Positions 25,816-35,007 of a stretch of 64,000 nt of DNA are shown piece by piece (the first letter of the stretch is position 1; the number at the start of each line of letters is the position of its first letter). A program made the translations under genes and the position numbers. Origin of the DNA: Gammaproteobacteria bacterium. Its GTDB lineage: Bacteria; Pseudomonadota; Gammaproteobacteria; Xanthomonadales; SZUA-36. The notes beneath the pieces are model-generated. The model saw nothing but the letters and a program-made list of their open reading frames with translations. It searched no databases and had not been told where the DNA came from. The stretch lies in the NCBI GenBank assembly GCA_030428105.1, contig JAUIBE010000010.1, forward strand, positions 45,085 through 109,084. Direction: 5' to 3'.

Positions 25816-27237
25816 GTGAAACGGCTATTTGTACTGATTTCCGCCCTGGGCGGCCTGTTCCTGGCAGGGTGCGGAAACTCGCACCTGGAGATTTTTCCGC
25901 CGCTGGATGATCCGGGCCTGGTCTCCATACCGATCCCGGCCCAGCAGCTTCATGAAGACATCGATGCTTTTCACCAGGGCGTGTTGCTGCGTCACCCTGA
26001 TGTCGAAAACTATGCTGACCTCGCCGCGCTGGAAGTGGAGATGGAAGTGCTGAAGTCGCAGATCCAGGCGCCCATGACACGCGCCGAGTTTTACCGCTAT
26101 GTCGGCAGCCTGACGCACCTGTACAACGACGGACACACCATGTTGTTGTGGCCCTACCAGGAACTCAACGCGTTCATGGAGGCGGGCGGTGTGCCTTTCC
26201 CGTTTGATGTCCTGGTTGATCACGACCAGCGCATTTTCATGCGCAGCAGTTATCGTTCTGCTACTGGCGGTCAGCTAAGCCGGGGCGAGGAAATTCTCAC
26301 GATCAACGGGATTGCCAGCGCGCAGTGGGTTGAGAAGCTGCAACGCTTTGCCAGCGGCGACAATGCGTATCTGCGCACGCAATTCGTGGCCGCGCGCCTT
26401 GGTACTTACCTTTGGTCCGTTGGCGGCATTGCTGACGACCTCGAGATTGAAACCGAGATGCAGGGCCAGGTTCGGAAACTGGCGATCAGCCCGCAGGATG
26501 ACTGGCAGGTCAACAATGCAGATGGCGCATCGGAAGGGGATGATTCCACGGATTTTGAATACCGCAGGCTTTCCGATGATATCGCCGTGCTGCGGGTTGC
26601 TACCTTCGATGTTGATAATGCGTGGTTTGAATCCTTCGTTGACGAAAGCATGGCCCAGGCAAACCAGGATGGCGTGGCTGCCCTGGTGGTTGATGTGCGC
26701 GAAAACACTGGCGGCAACACCGATGCCGCCGTCTACCTGAGCCGCTACCTGGCCGACCGGGACTTTCGCCTGGTTTCGAAGATGAAGGAAAAGCTCAATC
26801 CCGACAACCGCGGTTTTCTCGGATACAAGGGGAGTGAAGGGGAGATCATCGAGAGTGATTGGGATGAATGGGAAGCGCCGGTGGAGCGTAACAAACGGTT
26901 CCACGGCCGAGTCTATGTATTGATCAGCCCCATCACGTATTCTGCGGGCATCGTTTTTGCTTCCACCATGAAGGACGCAGGGTTTGCCACCCTGGTCGGG
27001 CAGGAAACCGGCGGCAATGCCAACCAGACGGCCCAGGGTAACCTGTTCAATCTGCCGCATTCGCAGCTCAGGGCTTACGTGGCGACCCGCAGCCTGATTC
27101 GGCCCAGCGGCAGCGAGAAAAGGGGTGGCGTAAAACCGGATATTCTTGTCGAGCGTTCGGGCCAGGCCCTGCTGAACGAGGCTGATCCCGAATTGCAGGC
27201 CGCCATGACGCACTGGGAGCAACAGACTGCTGAATAA
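25816..27237 (+). CDS. S41 family peptidase, lipoprotein
   Basis: 473 residues from a GTG at 25816 with CGAGGA six bases upstream. An upstream in-frame start at 25786 would spoil the signal sequence. Lipoprotein signal with lipobox LAGC at residues 16-19. Residues about 120-185 look like a PDZ-like region (SRGEEILTINGIASAQWVEKL). The tail-specific protease domain has VVDVRENTGGNTDAA, the catalytic Ser in SPITYSAGIVFASTM and the Lys/Glu region GQETGGNANQ. Ser is in place; the basic residue is not obvious, so activity is likely but not certain. It is followed directly by the two-component system, whose first codons overlap its end. Confidence 0.85.
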   Translation: MKRLFVLISALGGLFLAGCGNSHLEIFPPLDDPGLVSIPIPAQQLHEDIDAFHQGVLLRHPDVENYADLAALEVEMEVLKSQIQAPMTRAEFYRYVGSLTHLYNDGHTMLLWPYQELNAFMEAGGVPFPFDVLVDHDQRIFMRSSYRSATGGQLSRGEEILTINGIASAQWVEKLQRFASGDNAYLRTQFVAARLGTYLWSVGGIADDLEIETEMQGQVRKLAISPQDDWQVNNADGASEGDDSTDFEYRRLSDDIAVLRVATFDVDNAWFESFVDESMAQANQDGVAALVVDVRENTGGNTDAAVYLSRYLADRDFRLVSKMKEKLNPDNRGFLGYKGSEGEIIESDWDEWEAPVERNKRFHGRVYVLISPITYSAGIVFASTMKDAGFATLVGQETGGNANQTAQGNLFNLPHSQLRAYVATRSLIRPSGSEKRGGVKPDILVERSGQALLNEADPELQAAMTHWEQQTAE

Positions 27238-27943
27238 TCAGAACCTCCAGGTACTGCTGGTAGAGGACAATCGCACCCTGGCGGGGCAGCTGCTCGACTT
27301 CCTCACCGCGCAGGGTTTTGTTTGCGACTATGCTGGTTTAGGCCGGGACGCGTTGCGCCTGGTGGAGCAGCAATCCTTCGATGTTGTGATTCTTGATCTC
27401 AACCTGCCGGATATGGACGGCCTGCAGGTATGTGCGCAAATAAAAGCCACCGCCAGTCGCGAAGTTCCCATACTGATGCTGACTGCGCGGGACAGCCTTG
27501 AAGACAAGGGCGCGGGGTTTGACGCGGGCACCGATGACTACCTGGTCAAGCCTTTCGACGTTGAAGAAGTGGCGATGCGCTGTCTCGCCCTGGCAAGGCG
27601 CGAGCGACTGCACAAGGGCCGTTCCATCGAAATTGGCGACCTGAGTATCGACACCCGCGGCCAGGAGGTTAGTCGCCAGGGCAAGGCGATCACGCTTTCA
27701 CTGACTGACTTCAAGCTCTTGCTGGAACTGGCCCGGGCGTTTCCCCGGGCGGTGAGTCGCAACCAGCTGCAGCAGCGGGTGTGGGGGGATGAGTACCCGG
27801 AAAGCGATGTGCTGCGAACGCATATGTACACACTTCGCCAGGCGGTCGACAAACCGTTCGATAGCCCCCTGGTCAAGACCGTGCATGGGGTGGGGTTTCG
27901 CCTTGTGGATTCGCAAGGCCACAAGGGTGATTCATCGTCATGA
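27227..27943 (+). CDS. OmpR-family response regulator (CTG start inferred)
   Basis: About 238 residues. The receiver domain begins LQVLLVEDN, has phospho-acceptor Asp57 in VVILDLNLPDMDG and the conserved Lys in DDYLVKPF; the C-terminal winged helix runs from SIEIGDLSIDTRGQ to VKTVHGVGFRLV. The first ATG/GTG/TTG in frame (TTG 27353) would remove most of the receiver, and an upstream stop at 27206 limits the start. The only sensible starts are CTG at 27227 or 27230, preceded by GGGAG seven to ten bases upstream. The gene therefore overlaps the S41 gene by 11 bases. The stop overlaps the kinase start (ATGA). Confidence 0.85.
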   Translation: MLNNQNLQVLLVEDNRTLAGQLLDFLTAQGFVCDYAGLGRDALRLVEQQSFDVVILDLNLPDMDGLQVCAQIKATASREVPILMLTARDSLEDKGAGFDAGTDDYLVKPFDVEEVAMRCLALARRERLHKGRSIEIGDLSIDTRGQEVSRQGKAITLSLTDFKLLLELARAFPRAVSRNQLQQRVWGDEYPESDVLRTHMYTLRQAVDKPFDSPLVKTVHGVGFRLVDSQGHKGDSSS

Positions 27944-29202
27944 CCGAAAGCCCGGCGATCCGGTCCAGCCTCCGAAACCGGCTGATCAAGCTGTTTGCCG
28001 GCTACACCTTGCTGGTGTGCCTTTGTTTCGTGGCGCTGCTGTTCGCTTATGCCTGGATGGTTGAGGACAATGTGTTCAACCGCATCGTGGCGGCGGAAGC
28101 CGAGTACATTCGAGACGCTTTCGAGCTGAATGGCGAGATTGTCAGCCCACGATCACCTTTCCTGACTTTGCATGATGACTGGGCCGATCTGCCGGAAACC
28201 TTCTACCAGCAACACCTGGGCGATCCCGACCGGATTGAGTTTGAGCACCCCGAACTCGGCACCTGGTATGTCCGCGAGTTTGAGGTTGGTGACCAACAGC
28301 TGCTGCTAACTGCTGAGGTTTCGGGTTTCGCAGTTGGCAAGCTGTACTTTCCGTACGCCGGCACCAGCCTCATCATTTTCAGCCTGCTGCTGGTTTCCAG
28401 CGCTTTGTTACTGGCCGTGTGGTTTGCACGTTTGGCCATCAGGCCGCTGCGAAAACTGGCACAGCAGGTGTCACAGCAACAGGACAGCGGTCAGCCCGCG
28501 TCATTTTCCAGCGACTACCCGGAGAACGAGTTGGGCTTCCTGGCGCGCACCATCGAGAACAGCATCAACCATAACCGCCGCCTGCTGCAGCGGGAGTCCG
28601 CCTTCACCCGAGATGTCAGCCACGAGTTGCGTACCCCGATAAGCATCCTGAAAAACATCAGCCAGGCGGGTGGGCCACAGCTCAGCGAGCAGCAGCAAGC
28701 CGACTTCGCAGCGGCCGTCAGGGCTTTGGAGATGAACGTGACCACACTGCTGGCCCTGGCGCGCGAAGAGTCATCCGAGCTCGAAACGCTGGATTTGTTG
28801 CACCAGATTGAAGACGCTGTGGTTGCAAACCGCGAGTTGGAGCAGCGCCCCGAATTCTCACTCTCAATCGATGTGCCACCGGGCTACATGGTCTCGGCCA
28901 ACAGGCAGTTGCTGGCAATTCTGCTCAACAACCTGGTTGGCAACGGCCTGCATCATTCTGATGGCAACGGCCTTGAAATTCGCCTGCGCGGAGACCGGCT
29001 TAGCTTCATCAACCAGGCGACCACTTACATAGACAAACCGCTGGAACCTGGCCAAAAGGGCGCCCACAGCCAGGGCCTTGGTCTGGGCCTGGACCTGGTC
29101 AAGCGGATCTGCGAGGTGTTCTCGTGGTCGGCGGCGGTTGAGTCCACCGGGGAGCGATTCGTGGTCAACATCGAACTGGCTCAGGTCGGGCAACGCCACT
29201 GA
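27940..29202 (+). CDS. Sensor histidine kinase
   Basis: 420 residues. Two membrane helices (about residues 18-40 and 140-165) flank a periplasmic sensor of about 100 residues. A HAMP-like linker follows, then the H-box FTRDVSHELRTPISIL with phospho-accepting His228. The ATPase part is short: the N-box LLAILLNNLVGNGLHHS and the G2-like GLGLGLDLVKRICEV are present, whereas the usual N-box Asn-x-x-x-Asn-A is N-N-L-V-G-N-G and the G1 (D-x-G-x-G) box is not evident; INQATTYIDKP stands in its place. It may bind ATP in a modified way. Cognate to the adjacent response regulator by overlap. The signal sensed is unknown. Confidence 0.9.
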   Translation: MTESPAIRSSLRNRLIKLFAGYTLLVCLCFVALLFAYAWMVEDNVFNRIVAAEAEYIRDAFELNGEIVSPRSPFLTLHDDWADLPETFYQQHLGDPDRIEFEHPELGTWYVREFEVGDQQLLLTAEVSGFAVGKLYFPYAGTSLIIFSLLLVSSALLLAVWFARLAIRPLRKLAQQVSQQQDSGQPASFSSDYPENELGFLARTIENSINHNRRLLQRESAFTRDVSHELRTPISILKNISQAGGPQLSEQQQADFAAAVRALEMNVTTLLALAREESSELETLDLLHQIEDAVVANRELEQRPEFSLSIDVPPGYMVSANRQLLAILLNNLVGNGLHHSDGNGLEIRLRGDRLSFINQATTYIDKPLEPGQKGAHSQGLGLGLDLVKRICEVFSWSAAVESTGERFVVNIELAQVGQRH

Positions 29203-29251
29203 GCAAAGCCAAGCGGCTATACTTGGCCCGGTTTTTTGGTAGGGGTCGAAA

Positions 29252-30718
29252 ATGAAAAAGCTTTTTGCAAGCGTGCTCATCCTGGTTGTCGTCCTGGTTG
29301 CGGTGGTTCTGTTTCGCGCCGGTTCTGCTTATCCAGACCGCCAGGTGGCTCCGGCAACGCTGGGCGAATTGCCACAATTCGACGAAGACGCAGCAGTGTC
29401 GCGCTTCGCAGGCGCCTTGCGGTTTCCGACGATTTCATACGACGATCGCTCCAATTTCGATGCGGCTTCCTTTGAGGCCTTGCGGGCGTACCTGGAAGCC
29501 AATTTTCCGCTGGTTCACGAGCGCGCGCAGCCAGAGATCATCGCGGGGCATAGCCTGCTGTACACCTTGCCCGGCAGTGATCCTTCCCTGAAAGCTGCCC
29601 TGTTTGCGGGCCACATCGATGTGGTTCCGGTTGATGACATTACGCTCGATGAGTGGACACATCCGCCGTTTGACGGAATCGTCGCCGACGGCACCGTCTG
29701 GGGGCGCGGAGCGCTGGATGACAAGCTAACCGTGCTGGCATTGCTGGAGGCGCTGGAGTTCCTGCTGGCCGACGGCCTGGCGCCCGAGCGGACCATTTAC
29801 TTCGCCTTCGGCCATGACGAGGAAGTTGGCGGCAAGGACGGCGCGGCGGCGATTGTGAAACACCTGGCTGCCCAAAACGTCGAACTCGAGTTTGCGGTCG
29901 ATGAAGGCGGGGTGGTGACTAAAGGCATGTTCGAGGGCATTGACCGCCCGTTGGCGATCATCGGCGTGGCCGAGAAAGGCTATGTGAACACCCGCCTGGT
30001 GGTTGAAGATGCAGGTGGCCATTCTTCACAGCCGCCGCCGCAGACCGGGCTTGGTGTGCTGGCGCGGGCCATCGTTGCGGTCGAGGACAATCCCTTTCCG
30101 GCGACGCTCGATCACTTAGCCATGTCGTTCGACTACTACGGTCACTACGCGCCGTTAGGACAGCGCGCGGCATTCGCCAATCGCTGGCTTTTCGGCCCCC
30201 TGATCCGGTCGCGCCTGCTGAATGAAAGAAGCGCTGCGGCATCAATGCACACCACGATTGCTGCGACGATGGCCAGCGGCAGTTCCAAGTCCAATATCCT
30301 GCCAACCCGCGCTGAGGCCGTGATCAATCACCGCATCTTGCCGGGGGAGACCGCAGAATCGGTGCGTGAGCGGGTGGAAAGAACCATCGATGATGAGCGC
30401 GTGACGGTGAAAGCGGAAATGGCGTGGGATCCTTCGCCAATCGCACCGACAACAAGCTGGGGTTACGAGCTCATTGCATCGACCATCCGTGGTACCGACG
30501 ACAGCATCCTGGTAGCGCCCTACCTGATCCAGGGCGGCACCGACGCCAAGTACTACTATGCCCTGACTCCGAATGTTTACCGCTTCATGATGATCACCGC
30601 CACGCCCGAATCACTACGTTACGTGCATGGCATCGACGAACGTGTGTCGGTTGAGGACTACCTGCGGGCGGTGCGTTTTTACGCACAGTTGTTGTTGCGT
30701 GCTTCGAAGAACAACTAG
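29252..30718 (+). CDS. M20 family metallopeptidase (carboxypeptidase PM20D1-like)
   Basis: 488 residues. An N-terminal hydrophobic helix (residues 1-22) suggests export or membrane anchoring. Zinc motifs: FAGHIDVVPVD (His and Asp), GRGALDDKL (bridging Asp), FGHDEEVGGKDGA (catalytic Glu and zinc Glu). The dimerisation domain follows (about residues 215-370) and the last ligand is near LIQGGTDAKYY. The long form with an N-terminal helix resembles PM20D1, which couples or cleaves N-acyl amino acids in animals; bacterial relatives are di- and carboxypeptidases. The gene is monocistronic; its stop overlaps that of the convergent HAAS gene. Confidence 0.88.
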   Translation: MKKLFASVLILVVVLVAVVLFRAGSAYPDRQVAPATLGELPQFDEDAAVSRFAGALRFPTISYDDRSNFDAASFEALRAYLEANFPLVHERAQPEIIAGHSLLYTLPGSDPSLKAALFAGHIDVVPVDDITLDEWTHPPFDGIVADGTVWGRGALDDKLTVLALLEALEFLLADGLAPERTIYFAFGHDEEVGGKDGAAAIVKHLAAQNVELEFAVDEGGVVTKGMFEGIDRPLAIIGVAEKGYVNTRLVVEDAGGHSSQPPPQTGLGVLARAIVAVEDNPFPATLDHLAMSFDYYGHYAPLGQRAAFANRWLFGPLIRSRLLNERSAAASMHTTIAATMASGSSKSNILPTRAEAVINHRILPGETAESVRERVERTIDDERVTVKAEMAWDPSPIAPTTSWGYELIASTIRGTDDSILVAPYLIQGGTDAKYYYALTPNVYRFMMITATPESLRYVHGIDERVSVEDYLRAVRFYAQLLLRASKNN

Positions 30719-31314
30719 CTGTGGCTGGGGCGGACGTGCAACCAAAATCGAAGGATTAACGTCAACAGGGTATAGGCAACTGCCCCCAAAACCACGCCCA
30801 CCAGCCAGAAGGTGTTGCGAAACGCCTGGGTGGCGTTGGGTTGGTGTTCGAAAGACAGGGTAAACCCGCCACCACTGTTGAGCCACAAGCCGGCATCGGG
30901 GTTGAACAGGCTGTAAAAGGCGATGGCCACGGTGGCAAACACGAACAGGTAAGCGAGGCCAAGCGCGCCCAGGCACACGGCGTCGAGCACCGAGCGTGAG
31001 ACTCCGCGCACCACCATCGAGGCAATCGCTACCGGGTTACCCCTGCGGGCGCTTTGGTTGAGTCGAAACTCGTCGACCAGTTCCGGTAAAAACGTATCCA
31101 GGTCGCCCAGGCGGGCAATGGCCGCATCCACCGCGGTCGTATCTGCCGCACCTTCGGTTTCGGCCAGATGATCCAGCACATGGGCAGATAATTCGGCCCG
31201 AATCTCTGCAGCCTCAGCAGCAGGCAGCACAGCCAGGCGTCGCTCGATGGTGGCGATAAACGTATCGAAGCGGGCCCTGGCGTTAGCGTCTACCCATTGA
31301 ATATCAACGCTCAT
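30715..31314 (-). CDS. HAAS-domain membrane protein (DUF1700-like)
   Basis: 199 residues. The cytoplasmic N-terminal part (about residues 15-105) is helical with LPAAEAAEIRAELSAHVLDH, the pattern of HAAS signalling domains. Two or three membrane helices follow (about residues 115-140 and 165-190). Such proteins are commonly encoded next to a PadR repressor, as here, and probably act as a membrane partner in stress or transport control. The ATG overlaps the PadR stop by four bases. Exact function unknown. Confidence 0.75.
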   Translation of the reverse strand: MSVDIQWVDANARARFDTFIATIERRLAVLPAAEAAEIRAELSAHVLDHLAETEGAADTTAVDAAIARLGDLDTFLPELVDEFRLNQSARRGNPVAIASMVVRGVSRSVLDAVCLGALGLAYLFVFATVAIAFYSLFNPDAGLWLNSGGGFTLSFEHQPNATQAFRNTFWLVGVVLGAVAYTLLTLILRFWLHVRPSHS

Positions 31315-31676
31315 GGTTTGCCTTCCAGTGTGTCCATGGCCTTTTGCCAGTGTTCGAATTCAGTGCGCATTTTTTCAAGCATCAACCGGCCGCGCGGGGT
31401 GATGGTGTAGTACTTGCGCGGGTTGCTGCCGCTTTCGGTATCCCACTCGGTGTCTACCAGGCCGTCGCGCTGCATGCGGCGTAGCAGGGGATAAAGCGTG
31501 CCCTCGGGCAGTTCTGCGTTCAGGGCTTCTCGAAGTTGCGTTGCAACCTGGTAGCCGTAGCCGCGTTCGTGGCTGAGGACCAGCAGCAGGAAACACTCCA
31601 GCCAACCCTTGCGGGCCTGCGGCTGCCACTTGTCGAACAGGGCGTCGGTTTCGGAACTGTCCATGACCATATGCAT
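31311..31676 (-). CDS. PadR family transcriptional regulator
   Basis: 121 residues. The winged helix is clear: ARKGWLECFLLLVLSHERGYG, then LPEGTLYPLLRRMQRDGLV and GSNPRKYYTITPRGRLML, which is the PadR signature of recognition helix plus wing. In-frame ATG codons at 31676, 31670 and 31661 are all possible starts. It heads a two-gene leftward operon with the HAAS protein and is divergent from an alpha/beta hydrolase; the 63-base intergenic contains a repeated TAACTAGGTA element, a likely operator. PadR repressors typically respond to phenolics or drugs. Confidence 0.88.
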   Translation of the reverse strand: MHMVMDSSETDALFDKWQPQARKGWLECFLLLVLSHERGYGYQVATQLREALNAELPEGTLYPLLRRMQRDGLVDTEWDTESGSNPRKYYTITPRGRLMLEKMRTEFEHWQKAMDTLEGKP

Positions 31677-31680
31677 AGTA

Positions 31681-31727
31681 TAACTAGGTATGCCTATGCT
31701 AAGCTACATACATCGTTTAACTAGGTA
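31681..31727. promoter_or_regulatory. Direct repeat in PadR/hydrolase divergent promoter
   Basis: TAACTAGGTA occurs exactly twice, at 31681-31690 and 31718-31727, 37 bases apart (start to start), inside the 63-base divergent gap. The first copy sits next to the PadR start and the second next to the hydrolase start. Candidate operator for autoregulated divergent control; a PadR dimer usually binds a dyad, and only partial dyads are visible. Confidence 0.5.
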
Positions 31728-31739
31728 ATTGGTATCAAG

Positions 31740-33173
31740 ATGCTCAAGAATGCTTTTTTTGTCTTGTTGCTCACGTTCTGCGGCCGCGCTGCTGTCGCTG
31801 GTTCTGCTAGCGATTCCGCCTGGCAAGGCGACCTGGTGATTCCGGATGGTCCAACCATGGCCATCGGTGTCGAGCTGTTCAGCCGCCCTGATGATTCACG
31901 CGGCGCCAATGTTGCAGTGATTGCGCAGGGCGCGCGCTATCTGCCCGTTGCATCGCTGGAGGAGGGCGATGGCAAGGTTGCAATTTCCATCGACAACCCG
32001 CCGGTACGCATTGCCGGCCCCGTGGAAGGGGATTTGTGGCAGGCGCGGTTTATGCAAGGTGAGTTCGAAGCGCCGCTCACCCTGGAGCGGGTTGAGGCCA
32101 TTGATGAGCCTATTCGGCCTGATACGCCTGATACCACCAACGACCGCGAAGTGTGGTTCCAGTCGGGGGACGGCGTATGGCTGGCCGGTAGCTTTACCAG
32201 GCCTGTAGGCGAGGGGCCATTTGCCGCTGCATTGCTCATTGGCGGCTCGGGGGCGACCCAGCGAGACGCCTATCATGCAGGCCACCGGCCCATGGCGGTG
32301 CTTGCCCATCGCCTGGCCGAGGCGGGAATCGCGACATTGCGCTACGACAAGCGCGGTGTCTACAAGAGTGGTGGCGCACATAATCCGGTTGATCTTGCGA
32401 ATACAGAGATAGATGCCCGGGCCGCGCTGAAGGCGCTGGGGGTGCAACGCGGTGTTGATGCCAATCAAATAGGCTTGATCGGCCACAGCGAGGGCTCGCT
32501 GATCGCAGCCATGCTGGCGGCCAGCAATGACGTGCAATACGTGGTGTCGCTGGCAGGGCCTGGAATGAAAGTGAAGGACCTGTTCGTGTTGCAGGATAAA
32601 ACCGAGGCCCTGGCCGCGGGCGCCACGGAAGAAGAAGCAACGGCGCTTTCCGAGCTAACCAGCCGCATTTACCAAACCGTCATGCAGCGCCCTGATGTAG
32701 AGCAGCGGATGATCCTGCTGGGTGATGTGATGAGCAAGGCTTCCGATGAAGAAAAAGCAGCATTTGAAGCCTGGAATGGCGGCACCGGCACTCTTTCCAG
32801 CAACTGGCTCTTCCGCCCGGACTATCCGCAGCTACTGGCCACCGACCCGGCCGAATACTGGCGTTCAGTGACTGAAAGAGCTCTGGTTATCAACGGAGGT
32901 TTGGATAGCCAGGTGCCTTACCAACCCAACGTGAACCTGATCATTGCGGCGGCGGGCGGTCCGGTCAGCGATTGCGTTTTGCCTAAGGTGAACCATCTGC
33001 TTCAGCCCGCGCAAACCGCCTCCATTGAGGCTTATGCCCAGATTGAAACCACGATCAGCGAAACGCTGCTTGATACGGTGGTTGGGTGGGTTAGCGATGG
33101 GCATTTAAGTGATGCGTGTGAGCCGGCCTACCCGCCGAAACCTCCTACTTCCGAACAAACGAGCCGAAACTAG
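31740..33173 (+). CDS. Exported alpha/beta hydrolase (dienelactone hydrolase-like)
   Basis: 477 residues. Signal peptide (residues 1-20). Residues 25-125 form an N-terminal domain of unknown type; the alpha/beta hydrolase begins near residue 140 (GDGVWLAGSFTRP). Oxyanion region LLIGGSGATQRDAYH, nucleophile elbow GLIGHSEGSL (Ser of G-H-S-E-G), acid in VINGGLDSQVP and His in PKVNHLLQ. This is the layout of the secreted alpha/beta hydrolase (DUF3887/COG1073-type) esterases. Divergent from the PadR gene and convergent with the serine hydrolase, overlapping it by 29 bases. Confidence 0.85.
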   Translation: MLKNAFFVLLLTFCGRAAVAGSASDSAWQGDLVIPDGPTMAIGVELFSRPDDSRGANVAVIAQGARYLPVASLEEGDGKVAISIDNPPVRIAGPVEGDLWQARFMQGEFEAPLTLERVEAIDEPIRPDTPDTTNDREVWFQSGDGVWLAGSFTRPVGEGPFAAALLIGGSGATQRDAYHAGHRPMAVLAHRLAEAGIATLRYDKRGVYKSGGAHNPVDLANTEIDARAALKALGVQRGVDANQIGLIGHSEGSLIAAMLAASNDVQYVVSLAGPGMKVKDLFVLQDKTEALAAGATEEEATALSELTSRIYQTVMQRPDVEQRMILLGDVMSKASDEEKAAFEAWNGGTGTLSSNWLFRPDYPQLLATDPAEYWRSVTERALVINGGLDSQVPYQPNVNLIIAAAGGPVSDCVLPKVNHLLQPAQTASIEAYAQIETTISETLLDTVVGWVSDGHLSDACEPAYPPKPPTSEQTSRN

Positions 33174-34665
33174 CGGTTTCAATGGCGGCAGGAAAGCCGT
33201 CCGCATCCAGCGTGAATGTGGCTTCCTCCGGGAAGGAAAGCACGCCCGGCGGGTGGTAGAGCGCGAAGTCGTTGCCGCCCAGCGGGATGACTGGCCCGCC
33301 GTAGCCGAGCGGACCCAGTGACCAGGTCAGGTTGTCGCCGGTTTTGCGGATTCTGATCGTGCCGTACAGCGGACTCTTGAAGAGGCCGGTGTAGTAGTAA
33401 AGAGGCAAATCCGGGTTTGGCCATGATGTGGGTGGTGGCTCGTTCAGGCCTTCGAATATCTGGTCTATTTGGCCTTGCAGTTCAAAAATTGAAGTCTGCA
33501 GGTTCTCCCGCGGGTCTTTGTCTAGCACGCGTTCCATCACCCAGGCGCGAACGGCTTCCGGGAAAACCGTCAGCCCCAGGTTAGACAACACGCCGATGGC
33601 CAGGTCTGCCTCGGGCACAGAGATAACGACCGCGCGGTAGCCGCTACGGGCGCCTCCCTTTTCCAGCACCTTGTAGCCGCGGAAGGGGAAAATGCCCCAG
33701 ACCTGCCCGTAGGCGAATCCTGAAATGGTGGAAATGGGCGGTGCCTCGGAAAAGCCCGGATGCTCCAGGATAACGCGCTCGCCCTGGCCGGCCAGGCCTT
33801 CCTCGCTGATCACCCTTTGGCCGCGGAATTCGCCTTTTCCGACATGCATCTCGAGCCAATTGGCCAGGTCGGTGATGGTGAGCACCACCGAACTCGCCGG
33901 CGCCAGGCCTTCGGTATACCGGATTTGCTCGAAAGCCTGCAGCTTGCCGTCCACCATCAGGTGCGGATAGGCGATGTTGCTTTCGGGGGTGATAGGGCCG
34001 GAGTAGAAGTTGGCCCCGTTCATGTCCAGCGGTTCAAACAGGTACTGGGTCAGCGCGTGCTGATAGCTGCTCGCGCCCAGAGTTCTGCCGGCCGTCAGGC
34101 CCGCCAGGAAAATACCGGGGTTTGAGTAGGCGGCTTCGGTTCCCAATGAAGTTTCGAGCTCAAAATGCCGCAAGCGGCGCAGGACTTCCTCGTGCGAATA
34201 CCCCAGCGAGCCCAGCAAGTCGCCGCTGAATGCGGGAAAACCGGTTGAATGGGAGAGCAGGTTGCGCATGGTGACCTGTTCGGTGGTGCGACGGTCGGAG
34301 AGCACCAGCTCAGGGAGATAGTTGATCACCGGAGCGGTGAGGTCCAAAACGCCGTGGTCTGCTGCTATCACCGCCAGGTCGGCAGTAAGCGCCTTGGATA
34401 CCGAGGCGATCGCGAACTGGGTGTGCAGCCCAACCGGCTCGTCGGTGCCCGACTTGCGCACGCCGTAGCTGCGCACCATTCGTTGGTCGCCCTTGATAAC
34501 GACAACCGCAGCGCCCGGCACCTGGTATTCGCGCATCTTCCGGGTGACAAAGGTGTCGAGCTGCGCCTCGGAGAACAGTTCGCGGGTGGTGTCTGAAGCG
34601 ACCGACAGGTGGGTTTTACACAAAAAGAGGCTCAGCACCCCCAAACAGACCAAGACCTTCTTCAA
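33145..34665 (-). CDS. Exported beta-lactamase-fold serine hydrolase
   Basis: 506 residues. Signal peptide at residues 1-24 with a Cys at 16 that is not in a good lipobox. SxxK at Ser88-V-S-Lys91, YSN in AAYSNPGIFLAG, and the third motif replaced by KGG in LEKGGARSGY (the usual H/K-x-G). C-terminal about 120 residues form a lipocalin-like domain (YYTGLFKSPLYGTIRI, LPLYYY). Member of the D-aminopeptidase / EstB / penicillin-binding-like group; substrate unknown. 3' end overlaps the convergent hydrolase gene. Confidence 0.87.
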   Translation of the reverse strand: MKKVLVCLGVLSLFLCKTHLSVASDTTRELFSEAQLDTFVTRKMREYQVPGAAVVVIKGDQRMVRSYGVRKSGTDEPVGLHTQFAIASVSKALTADLAVIAADHGVLDLTAPVINYLPELVLSDRRTTEQVTMRNLLSHSTGFPAFSGDLLGSLGYSHEEVLRRLRHFELETSLGTEAAYSNPGIFLAGLTAGRTLGASSYQHALTQYLFEPLDMNGANFYSGPITPESNIAYPHLMVDGKLQAFEQIRYTEGLAPASSVVLTITDLANWLEMHVGKGEFRGQRVISEEGLAGQGERVILEHPGFSEAPPISTISGFAYGQVWGIFPFRGYKVLEKGGARSGYRAVVISVPEADLAIGVLSNLGLTVFPEAVRAWVMERVLDKDPRENLQTSIFELQGQIDQIFEGLNEPPPTSWPNPDLPLYYYTGLFKSPLYGTIRIRKTGDNLTWSLGPLGYGGPVIPLGGNDFALYHPPGVLSFPEEATFTLDADGFPAAIETASFGSFVRK

Positions 34666-34767
34666 AGCGAACTCCCTTTCGTCATCATTTCCCTGGCTAT
34701 CGTTGAATTAGCCGGCGGCACTATTCTACCGGACGCCCCCAGTCGGGCGCTCCCTCCTAGGTATTGC

Positions 34768-35002
34768 GGGGTCGGACCGCATTAACACGTTGAAAAGCAT
34801 TGCTTTTAATGAGTTATTTGGTGTCTTTTCTGGCTTAGAGCCTACTTTTTATGCGCAAAAAGCGCCCTCTTAGAATGGTGGGTAGGCACTGCATGTCTTA
34901 AACGGGCTGTTTCGACCACGAAATTTATGCGCTAAGGCCTCCAACAGGGCGATTTATGAACAATTATCTTTATAACACAGGCACTTAGTGTGGTCCGACC
35001 CC
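34768..35002. mobile_element. MITE-like element, copy B
   Basis: 235 bp between GGGGTCGGACC (34768-34778) and GGTCCGACCCC (34992-35002). Inner hairpins with CTTAGAG-type tips, e.g. TTAGAGCC...ACTTTTTATGCGCAAAAAGC near 34834-34874 and a second around 34890-34940. No coding capacity. It fills the gap 34666-35007 and lies five bases after the stop codon of the giant exported protein. Confidence 0.85.
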
Positions 35003-35007
35003 ACCAG

